Shown piece after piece: positions 12,801 to 24,800 of a DNA stretch of 64,000 bases. The stretch is from Liolophura sinensis (lineage: Eukaryota > Mollusca > Polyplacophora > Chitonida > Chitonidae), in contig NC_088295.1 of NCBI RefSeq assembly GCF_032854445.1, forward strand, positions 58,821,249-58,885,248, in the 5' to 3' direction. The number at the start of each line of letters is the position of its first letter. Position 1 is the first letter of the stretch. Position numbers and translations under genes: made by a program. The notes below the pieces were generated by a model. The model did not search any database and had not been told where the DNA came from. It saw only the letters and a list, made by a program, of their open reading frames with translations.

Positions 12801-15800
12801 AGACTTTAATCTCGATGACATCTAACACAAAATAATGGAACTTTAGTTCTGACTAAATTTAATGCCATTCTTAACTGCTAATACACCTCTGCCTGACTAG
12901 GCACAGTGTATATAATAGGTATGACCAATAATTAACACTGAGTAAGTAACCCTATATGTTCACGCATTTAAAAAACAAAAGCCAAAATCAAAAAACAAAA
13001 AAAACAAAAAAAAAAGACAAAAAAAAACGAAACAAAAGACAATGCTTGATGAAGAAAATAATGCTCAATGACATAGGCTGAGTAACAACATTACCCAAAA
13101 GCAAAAAGTAATAACTGAATCTGGCCAAATGACAGAGTTTCTTAATAATCCAATTTAAAGTAATAATGAATGAAATTAAGAAACAACAGGGGCATGAACA
13201 AAACCAAGAACAATATTGGTGAAGATAGTGGATTAGCATATCCTTACCTTTACAGTTGCATTTCCTGCCAGGGAGAGAGATCTCTTACTCAAGTTGATGG
13301 CATCGAAATTACCTGTGCACGAAATAAGCCTAAGAATCAAGTGCTTGTAAAAATCAGGCGTCCAACTCTTTTGTTCTGGTTTACAATGCCTTTGTGGAAA
13401 ATATAGTTCTCCACTGAAGCAACAATAAACCTATCTGGCTTTTTTAACAATTGGAGATTGAGAGTTTTTATTTCAAGATATCATTATCATTTCCTGGGAA
13501 TTGTGAACATGTTCTTTATTTCATGAGCAGAAATCTTCCAATCATGTACAGTTCTACCAGTTATTTTCTTTTCCATTTATTTGTGCTAGAATTGGGTTTA
13601 ACATTCTACTATAGAACATATGAAGAGTGGGAAACCTGAAGTGCCAGAAGTAAACCACCCGCCTTTGGAAAGTAACTGATGAACTTTCCCACCGATGACA
13701 TACGCACATTACAGATGCTTTTCATAATGGTGGAAAGCAATCATCTCAAACAAATTTCATGTAAGATCACCTAAACAGTCCTGTGATGATGTTGGTTTCT
13801 TAAAGCCACCAATCTCATGCTGGCTTCCTCTCCGGCCATACGTGGGAAGGACTGCCAGCAACCTGCAGATGGTCATGAGTTTCGCCCAGGCTTTGCCCAG
13901 TTTCCTCCAACCATAATGCTGGCCACTGTCATATAAGTGAAATATTATTGAATACGGTCAAACACCAATCAAATAAATGAATAAAGCCACCAATCTTGGC
14001 CCTAAGAACAGTGAAGCCAGAGAATGTCCGGGATTATCTGTTCACGGCTCAGACTAAACCTTATGTGTACTACACATAGCAACTGAAAGACAAGCATTTT
14101 AACAACTCAACCATTTACTTGATCACAATTTTACCCCTAGGCTAATTCTTCAAACTTTTTTCATTTGAAAGACCAACTTTCAGCGCAGTTTATGAATGTT
14201 TTTAATTTGATTTTGCAGACAAAACTACATTGCTAGAATTCACCATTTCATAGTTTAACACCTTGCAATCATACGAAAAGGTTGAAAAATTACAGTATAT
14301 GGCTTTTTTCACTTTTACAATGGCAGTCAGTGTTATGGGGGTGCGTGAGGTAAACCACCAACATTTGGCAAGTTAGTGGCACACTCTGCCAAGTCTGATA
14401 TACAAGAGGTATTGATGGAAGGCAAACGGTGATCAGTTAACTTCATGTAATGTGACGCAAGACAGTATTCTTGCCACCAAGGCCCTGAGAATATATTCTA
14501 TAATGAAGGCATTGGAACTGGGCCCACAATTAGCTCCTCTCCTCCTCATCATTGAGTATTGTACTGCTAAAACATGCATTACCCGTTTCTGATCCTTGTA
14601 GAGAATTGTACACTCTGTTGTCTTGTAAGAATTTCCTGCAACAAAAAAAAAGCTCACTTGCAAACGACAGACATAAACTTTTACCACTTTAGAAGGCAGC
14701 ACAATCAAGTATCTTCAAGTAGCATAAACATTATACCACTGGAAAACATCATCTCCTCATTACTCTATTATCATGAAGTTTCTAATTTTTCGCAAATATC
14801 AAGTGTATTGGAGATGACTTCACAAAGTTAGCACTGACTTAAATACGACTGTCTCATGCAATTCCATTTCTACAATAATTACACACAACCACCAGATAAA
14901 AACATGAACAAAACATTACCTAGCCTCTTCTAGCTCTGTATGTTCCTTTTCATGAAGCAGTTTGAGATTTTCTACATGCTGTATCATGACATCTATTGCC
15001 TTACTCATACGACTCTCCTGCAAAGAATAGCACAGGTAGGCTCATGTTAATTGTGATAATGTTTTAGCTGTGCGTTTTTATTTTTAATGATTCCTTTTAT
15101 TCACAATATTATACAGCATATGTATATGTATACATACAATATTTCAATTTGTGATAGAACCAGCTAGTATTATTTTATTAGATAAACTTTAAGATATGGT
15201 AGCATGGCTACCATTGAGCTTGCCTTTAGTTTACATGAATGCAAAACTTCAGTCTCCATAGTCATGAATTTTGTAATTTACTGTTACAAAAATGCACACA
15301 CAACGACTGAAATCAAGGTAGAGTTACACCTGTAAATGAAGTTACCTCCCATGAAAAATTTAAATGTTTCCACTTCAATGAACTATATTTATTGGATCCG
15401 AAGTAAATTAAATGTTTCAGAATATGGCTGTTACATAAATGTGTATGCCGTATGCTTTTCTCCTGTCAGAATGTGTTACTTCAATGTACTGATCAAAACG
15501 CTGCATTTGAATAAACTGAATTTACAAATTAATTTCGTAACAAATTTTTTTAATAGAGGACATTACATTTTACTAGGATCCTACATATAGGATGAAAGAA
15601 GGACTGATTTTTTTTTTAAAAAACAAAAACATGCTGCCAGGCATCAATCCATTATTTTTGAGGGCTATTGTTCTAAATGTAACGTTTGATAAACTCCAGA
15701 TATAGCTGGAAGACACTAAACTGATTCTAGGAGCTACACCAAGGCAGATAAAAACGAATTACAGATGGAGACCTACAAGAGTCATGGATACTGCTTCCGT

Positions 15801-18800
15801 TCAATCAGCTGATGATCACAAAAGATTAAGTCAAGGCCACTAAGGAAGTACGGCTAAAGAAAAATAGTATTTGCTACAAAATCTGACAAGTGGCTAAAAT
15901 GACTGGCTAAAAAAGATACTGACCCAGAGGAAGCCCTGCTTTCCACTCATGTTGTTGTGCTTTTCATGTTGGCAAATCCTGAGTTCAATACATGTAGTAC
16001 CTTTTGAGATCCCCCCCCCCACCCCCACCCCACCCCACCCTTTACATTTACAGTAACACTGCTTTCTCTGTCAGTAGATGCTAATGTTACATGTACGCCT
16101 AAAGACAAGCCCAAAAAAAAAAAAAAAAAAAGCAGAATGTTTCTTGAAGCAAAATCTTTGGCTACTTCATGTTCCAAAATGAACCAGGCTGAATCAAAAT
16201 TAATATCATCATAAATATATTGTAAACTATGTTGGGGAAGTTCTGATGGTACCTGTTGCACTGCCCCATACACCTCTGCTCTACTTGACACTCTCACTGT
16301 GGACTGCTCCAGCACGTCTAGATGATGCTGAAGCTTTGCCAACATGTCCCTTGTATTGACATTCACACACATGGAATTTAGGCTCTGCAAGACAAAAGAT
16401 TCATACACATCTAAATACTGTAAATCCAGTACTGATGTTATCTGAGAGCAGGCCAAACCTTAGAAGAAGTTATTATGTTCTACTATTTCCTTGCAGGCAC
16501 AATTTAATATATTCAACTAATCGATTGTTGCCTAACAAAATAATGAAGAATCATAAAATTTAAGATTCAAGCACTGAAAATATATATTGAATCTAAAGAG
16601 GAATTTTTCAGCATTTGACTAATAAATAAATGATAGTTTCATTTGATATCATTATAACTGTCACTGATAATGCTCCAGGAAAAAAAAAGATGTGCTCCCA
16701 CATTTCCCATACAGCATCAAGGAAAGGTAAAAACATAATTGCTTAATAATATCACAGACTATGCACATGGCCAACAAAGATTCGTGTATCATTTATTAGT
16801 ACCTTAGCTCATAGATACAGCTGCCGCTTTGAATTCTGGAACAACTTCAAAATTTACAAACCAAAAAAATAAAAAAAATAAGAAACGGCCTATAATTTTT
16901 ACTGTTTAATCTTCAGTTAGCATAAGATAAACAAGTTGGTGTATGCTAATTGCTCCTGATGCTTCAACTGATGGTAGAGTAATAATGAGGGTACTACAAT
17001 AATTATCAGCATGATCTCCACATACTATCACTGATTCCTTTATGCCTTGTAGCTCCTTTTCAATATTTTGCTCTGCTACATCCCGAGACCGTTCCTGGAT
17101 CTCCAGTCTTTTTTCCAGAGTTAATTTGTCTGTCTTAAAGGCCAGCGCCAAGCGTGCGAATTTCTCCTGAAATAATAATGAGAAGATGTTGTGGGAAAAG
17201 CAGAGTTCTTGGCGATGATGAGAACAGAGGACATTAAGAGAAGTAAAAACAGTGTGATCCATTCAAAGTTGTCAGTTGTCATTGACATAGCACACACGCA
17301 CACAACATCCTCCCATTATATTCGCTAATAACTGCCATGGTGCTTCGACGTAATGTTATCATTCCTGAAGAAATCTGCTCATTTCCAATGGAATCTAGCT
17401 GCACCAGATCATAAACCCTATGTACCATTCGGGGTGGAATTGCATGTACAGACAACTCTGAGGCTATGGGGGCTCTTTGACATAACCACCTTCGTAGATT
17501 TATTCCTTGATAGCCGAGTGAAGGATGTTTGTAAATGATACCACTCCCCAAATCAGGAAATCCATCTCCAGCTACAAGGGTCATACCAACAATTTACATT
17601 GATTTGACGAGGTTCTCTCTATCATGTGATTTAGCAGACAGTGCCATTGAATACTGTGTTTCTCTGCCTAGAAGTGCTATATATGATACTGTTGCTATTC
17701 AACACCTGGTTTCAAGTGGCAAGTTATCTCTGATCTACAGTATAAAGGAAACAGGAGAGATAAAATCACCAATAGCACAGGCTGAAAATAACAGTTAATG
17801 GTAATCTGGGATGGGGATGGTCAGATGGTTGACAGTTCTAGGCATCTAACAAATTGAATCAATGGTTTGCCAAGGACTAGAAAGTAGTAAAAAGCACATG
17901 TACAAGTCTGGACATAAGCAGCATTACAAGGACAATGTCCTGCACCAAGCAGTATTCTGATACTGGGGTCGACTGTTCGGTACAGGATAAAACTGCCATG
18001 GAAATAATATTGTAACTTCTAAAATAATGTGAATAGCTGCAACATATGCCATTATGTCCTGGAACCAAAATAAAAATCATAAAACATTAAACTGAGTACA
18101 TACATGTGCAGAACAAGAGAGTAACCAAATCATCCACAGCAGCTATCTCATTCCGCAGTGTGGTATATGTAATCAGGCTGAAATTATTACTGCCCAGAGG
18201 CAGAAGCAAATTCCTACATGTAGTTCATGTAAGTTGTTTTGGGCTCAGGCATATATGGAGCTTGCTGTAATCAGGTTTTAGCAAACAATGCCAGCCAAGA
18301 TTTCAAGTCAAAACCAAAATATCTGGGACTACACCATCCTTGGGATACTTTTCAAGTAGCAGAGAGCCTCATTTTCCAATACATCAGGATCAGCAATGTA
18401 AAGTCTGTAGAATCCAACCTTTGATTACATTTGTTTGAGTTAGTGAGGTGAATGTAATATCTTTAGTTCAGAAGGTGTTAGTCTGGCTGACCCCTTCAGA
18501 GTACAGAGGGTGAGGAAGACGTCTGGACAAGTCTTCTGTCAACAGGGAATAATTCTGACTCTGCCAGATGAAAATCGACATGAGCTTGTCTGGACAGAAC
18601 AGCTATCTTGTCTGTACTGTAAGCTCCACCTCCTCCACCACATACATCAATATATCCATCAAACAGAGCAAAGAAATAAAACTCTTAAAACGGTCAAATA
18701 AACCTGATTTTGCACATAAAACTAACTTGATTGAATTAAGCTGGATCCAGTGCTTATTTAGTGGTAATAAAAAGATTATGGTGTATATTTGCACCCTATT

Positions 18801-21800
18801 TTCAAGTAGAGCACTGAAACTTCCAAACTTCTAGAGAAGCAACAAATATTTGAAACGTTACTGTCTAGTAGCTATGGAGGAATTAAAGAGTGAAATATGG
18901 ATCTGAAGTCTGAAGAGAAAGGTCAAAGGTAAGTTGTACAGACCACAATAATCGAATAAGGGACCCTTCAAAGTACAGGAATCAGTTGTCTAGAATTTTT
19001 GGTCATGGGTGGGTGGTCAATCAGACACACAGATGAGCAGGACTATCCCGTAAAAATTAGTTGAGTACGTGGTAAATTACCAATTTACCAGGATAATTTA
19101 CCCAGACCACAACTGAATTAGGAACCCAATAAAGTAGATGAATCATTTCTGAAGAATTTTTGATAATAGAAGGATGAATGAGGAGCATACACCAGGCTAC
19201 CACGATTTCCTTCACACTAACATTAGATGAGGGATAATTTACCAATTCACCAAGACTTACATTCATTAAAGCTTTCCATGAGTGATGACCAGTGATTATA
19301 GGCTACATATAAATATATATGTATATGGCACATGATGTTCTGTCGAGCAGAGAGAGAGCTTGGCACTGCCCACAGAGATGATACAGTACATACATGTAGG
19401 GCAACTATCAGCCTACAAATGATGCCAGACAAATTGACAGGTGTAATTCTATGTGGGCAAAGCCCATGAAATCAGAGAAGCGGGATGGGTACTACGATAA
19501 CCTCTCTTAAGGGCTGCCTCTTGGGAGTGGAGGTGTTTTGCCAAAAAATCTGGTCTTATGGCATTACTGTGCACCCAAAGCAACCAGATAACTAAACAAA
19601 GAGTTGACAGCATACGTAATTCAATGGACGTGTTTCCAGTACGTGTCAACAGTACGTATTCTGCAAGTGCCAATATTCTTTATTATGTCTCACTCCAGGA
19701 TGTAAGAGTGGTAAGACATGAATATCGGTAAGATTGTACAATGTTGCTCACAAGATGGTATAATTACAGTCTGGCATTCTAACCTGTTGATTCTTCAATG
19801 CGCAAAACAGTGAAACAAGAGCACTTCTTTTTCTTACAATACATGTTGACAATACTGACTAGGATTTTACACAGTTGACCATGGTGACTTAAAGAAATCA
19901 TGATGAACATAACCTAGATTGTACTTGACAGCAGTCCTTCCCAGCACACCACATATATATAAGTGACTTAGAAATAGCTGACAGTGGAATCGTATATTTT
20001 GACATTGCGCAGTATGACTCATTCTGCCATTGAACATCACTACACATTCCATATATTTTACCTGGATGATTTTCTGATTCAAACATGTCATTTAAAAGAA
20101 AACTCACAGAATTGCATAAATGAAATCAATTGCTCACCTCAACTTCTTGATCAGTGAGTTGCTCGTTGCTGAAAAAAAAAAAACAAAGAAATTGAATAAA
20201 CTGGTCCTTCAATTACATCAGTAAGGATACATTCATTGAACAAACAAACTAAAAGCAGACAGGAAAAGTTTCAATCTTGAATATACATGAACAAGAAAAC
20301 CTGCTGTGATATAAGCATGTGCTAGTCTAACATACATTGAAATATCAATATTCACCACGCCAATAAATGAAAAGACTAACTGCCTAAACCATATATAACA
20401 AAAGTCTAAGGTAGACTGGTATACACATAAGTGTATTTTACCTTTGGGCTCTTAAAGCCTGCATAACCACCTTGTGGAAAGACATTCTGAGATGTAAACA
20501 GATCCACCTTGCTAAGGTCACTGACTCCACAGTGGTAAGACCACACAACTTTGGTTAAGTCAACGTTCTGAAAGTCTGGTTGGCTTATAAACGAGGCAAT
20601 GGCTTTGACTCCAACCCAAAATAAAACAGCCAGCTCACACGTTTGGGTTATCTTTGGCAATGAGCAAAGACAGATAAATGCTTTTCAGTTGTTTTCTGTG
20701 GTAAATCATTCACCAACAACAATCACTTGGAGCCATGATCGGATTGAGTGGAGCCTTGATCTAAAATCACATATAGCTTACAAGCAGAAATGGCGCAAGA
20801 GAGTCTGTCTGGAATCACTATTCATCACGTCACACTTTTATCTGAAGCATTCATGTGTACTCATTTCCACCAGGCCGGACATATCCATGGCCACGTAGAG
20901 AAATCCTTGAAGAGAGTCAAAGCCATAAAGAAAAAGGAAAAAAAAAAAAAAAGTAAATCCCTTTCGCAGGACCTTGGCCAAACTGAGAACCTTCAAACAA
21001 CATGAATGTGAATCTCCAGCAGAGAGATTTATCTGGCCTGGCAGGAAAAGATCACCAATTCAACAGTGCCCTTTGGAGATGATCATCATAAATTTTGAGT
21101 AATACACCAACTCCTATCAAAGGTAACATCAAAAAGTTGGTAAGGTTCCATATCTGCTGAACATTTCTGATAATGATCGCATATTTTACAGACTTTATAG
21201 GTGCTTCTGCCTCTTGTACGGTCCCAGAGCTTAATATACCTCCACATGGAGGGAGGCATGTAGTTGACTGCATGTCGTCAGTGGAGACTGTGGAGTCATA
21301 TATCACTGCTAGCCATCTCCTGAGCATCCTGGCAGGCCCAACTTTCCAATCATTTATCAGCCATTAACCAGTATGGGTTATTATCCTACTCAGACCACTA
21401 GACATTTTTCAACTTTCTGCGATAGAGGATTGCCAGTTTCAGCACAATCACATTTCCCTCGACAGGTGATATCAAATTACTTCTTCTCACAAAGCTCTCC
21501 ATACAGAAACAAGCCTCCCAGACTTACCCTCAAGTGCTGCCTACCATATTTGAGGTAATTACTATAATATTCTCTGGGACATATTTATTCATTTACCTAA
21601 TTGGTGTTTTAATGCCTAACCAAAGAACATTTCAATTACGTGAGATTGGTTACAGGTTTATGAATGATGCAAACCTTGATCGCTCAGAATGAATATTACA
21701 TTAATACTAGAGCTCCGTTGGATAACTTTATCACTGGCTCCAGGCCCCAGGATCATAAACCGATCTTTCACTGAAGTCAAGATTTTATTCATTAAATTTG

Positions 21801-24800
21801 GTATGTTCCTTTCCACTATTTTAGATGAAATTTACCAAAGTTTTATGTTATCAAGCCATATTCTGACCTTGCTGCATCAGAAATACGAATTTTAAACCGA
21901 TTTGAAATTGTTCGTGAATTATCACTGAAGACTTTTTTTGCACAGGTACAGCCAGAGGTTATATAGCTGAATAATTTAGGTACATCTTTGATTTACAAAG
22001 TTATCAGTTCATAATGTTCACCCCCCAAACAATTCAAAAATGCTCTTTGAGTAGGCCCTGATAGGGCATTTGCTCGTGCTGACACACACATGATGCACAC
22101 AGCTACATATACATGTACACCTCATGGTATGACATTTACTCACCAGTTTTCCACCACCTCATCCATAAAGTGATCTTTCACAGATGGTGTGACCATCATA
22201 AATTTGCCATTGTTATATAACCAAGAAACACTACCATTCAGATTCCCAAGCCCTGCTGAAACTCTGTCCAAACTACTGGCTATCCCTAAAAACTCAACGC
22301 CAGACAAAGAGTTGGACAAAATAACTCATCAATCAACAATCAAGCGTGCTTGATATATTCACATGTCCGTGGTTCAACCTATACTGTACTAAAGAAAAAC
22401 AAATTCAAAAGTCTTATTGTATTTATACTATTGAACACAGTTCCTAATGCGGCATAACACATATTAATGTACATACTGGTCACTATGGAAGCATGTGGTT
22501 ATATTCTTCACTGTCACCTCTAACTTCATGACAACTATAAAGACAGCATCTTTAAGTATACTGTAGCGGAATTTCAAAAAGGACTGTTGTTTCTAGCACA
22601 AATTAGTTTACTTATTTATGTAATTGAACGTTGCTTAAGGGTGGAGGAAAAAGGCGTGTCCATGTAAGCCACCAACATTTGGAAGTTACTTCCTCGCATA
22701 TGATATTCAAACATGCACACCATATTTGTGGAAGACGAGTGGAATTCAGCAAATTATTTATTTACTTGATTGGTGTTTCAAGCCGTACTCAAGAATATTT
22801 CACTTATACGACGGCGGCCAGCATTATGGTGGGAGGAAACCGGGCAGGGCCCGGGGGAAACCCACGACCATCTGCAGGTTGCTGACAGACCTTCCCACTT
22901 ACGGCCGGAGAGGAAGCGACTCACAGCGACTGCATTTGTGAGAGGCTTCTGGGTCATTACGCTGTGCTAGCGCGCTAACCGACTGAGCCACGGAGGCCTC
23001 GGAATTCAGCAATAACCAAGACGTATTTTAATTACATATGATACGGTAACAGTGAACTCAGTCATTCCTTTTTGACATGCTACTTGTATGCTCTCTAAAC
23101 AGTCAAGTTTGTAAACTCTAGCCAGAAACAACAAAGACATGCTACAGCAGTTACACTTTTGTTATTTAGCTCAAATCACAGAACATTTATTTATTTTACT
23201 GCCATTTTTCACGTAACTCTTGTGATGGTTATCATTTGTGCGCTTAGCACATTTGACCACGTAACAATCAGCAAGATCATTTTCTTGCCTGTCAGACGCA
23301 GGTATATTATACAAGACAATGTAAGAATGTTTGTTTACACATCGGTAAGGGTATCATCTACAAAAGCATCCGAATACACAAGCCACCATGATTTTAGTGA
23401 GAAGCAAAATCAGCAGTTCCACTCAGCACATTCAGTTGAGCGTCAAAATGACAGACAATCTGCTATGTCATTTTTGAAATGAATGACCTCTTTGCATGCA
23501 ACTAAATTAATTTTCTTTTTTTTTATATGCCCAATGTGGCCATGACTATGGATTTGTTATTCATTTTTGTCACTCTAACCATTGAAAGAAAGATCCAGTT
23601 ACATGTAGTTGGTCAGAATATTCACACACTACATCACCCCCAGCTTAGTTAGTGGTAATGAAATGCTACAAGTGTGTTAATGGACAGCTAGGTGCATACT
23701 TTATCATATTAAGTGAGTGAGTGAGCGAGTGAGTGCTTGGGGTTTAACGTCGTACTTAATTTTTCCATTATATGATGACGAAAGAATCCCTCGAGTGCAT
23801 GTAATGTGCCTCCTTTGTTGCAGGACAGATTTCCACCACTCTTTTATCTAGTGCTGCTTCACTGAGATGCCTTAACGAAGGCAAGTAAGCTACCCCGCCC
23901 AGGCCATTACACTGATACGGGTCAGCCAGTCGTTGCACTATCCCCTTCATGCTGAACGCCAAGCGAGGAAGTTACAACTTCCTCTTTTAAGGTCTTAGGT
24001 GTGGCTTGATCCAAAATCTACCGCTCCCGAAGCAGACGCTCTACCAACTGTGCTATTGGGGCCCAGTTTTGAACCTGCATCCATTTTGTACTGTTTTCAA
24101 TTAATCCTTTGTTAGTAAATTATGACATATCTGCATCTACGATAATTGCAGCCGTTAACATACACATTGATCATACACTGGATACACATCTGCCTTGCAA
24201 ATTTCTTTACCTTTCACACTTGTTTTCCTTGAATAAGCCGAGTGATCTGAGGACGTCGTCTGGTAAGCTGGGATAGGCTGGATTCTTCATGGGTGTGTCA
24301 CCCATACCTGTGATGCCCTTGAGGTGAGTAACCTGTGGAGTTTCTTTCCCCTGAGAGGCCCCTTCTGTCAGTTCTGAAAGTTCAGGCATCTTGAAGTGTT
24401 TCATTTGCTCTCTTTTCCTGGCCAGGTGTTCCTGAAGTCATCAAAATGAAACACACCCTTGCATTCACGTAACAGGACTTCCACATTTACACTCTGATGG
24501 TCAATGATGAACGTATACATGTGTGATACATACAAAGACATTTATATGATCATTTAAAACATTAAAGTAGGAAAAAAAGAGAAAGGTGGACTCTCAATTT
24601 ATATTTTATTCCATCTTTGTATTTTTGTGTCAGCTAGCCCGTAAAACACGAACTAAAATTGGTGCTGCCTTATTTCAGCCATTATGGCAGTACCCTAGCA
24701 GTAGGCCACTCTCGGTGTCAACATATTTGTAGAACTTCCTAACTGGAACACCTGTCTTGAAGACATCAGACATGACCCTAAAGTAGCTATCACTTGAAAC

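Larger units (their letters stand above)
13313..14582. other. Intron packed with repeats
   Basis: Contains SINE-C fragments at about 13629-13760 and 14322-14470, a SINE-A with a perfect duplication (13816-13981) and MITE copy 2 (14140-14295). Little unique sequence remains. Confidence 0.5.
20169..24210. other. Intron with two SINE insertions and a SINE-C fragment
   Basis: Contains the SINE-C fragment 22625-22740, a full SINE-A (22753-23000) and a SINE-B (23716-24060). A degenerate SINE-tail-like fragment lies at about 21578-21640. The remainder is unique AT-rich sequence. Confidence 0.45.

Noticed and set aside
15947-16456. Single 169-codon ORF as one coding unit
   Set aside because: Only 16253-16384 is exon; the remainder reads through intron, a poly-A run and the G-rich tract.
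20406-21327. Several 80-100 codon frames on both strands
   Set aside because: No splice context, no family recognised, overlapping frames on both strands; consistent with chance.
22900-23000. tRNA gene
   Set aside because: A-box-like sequence belongs to the head of a SINE with target-site duplication; no cloverleaf.
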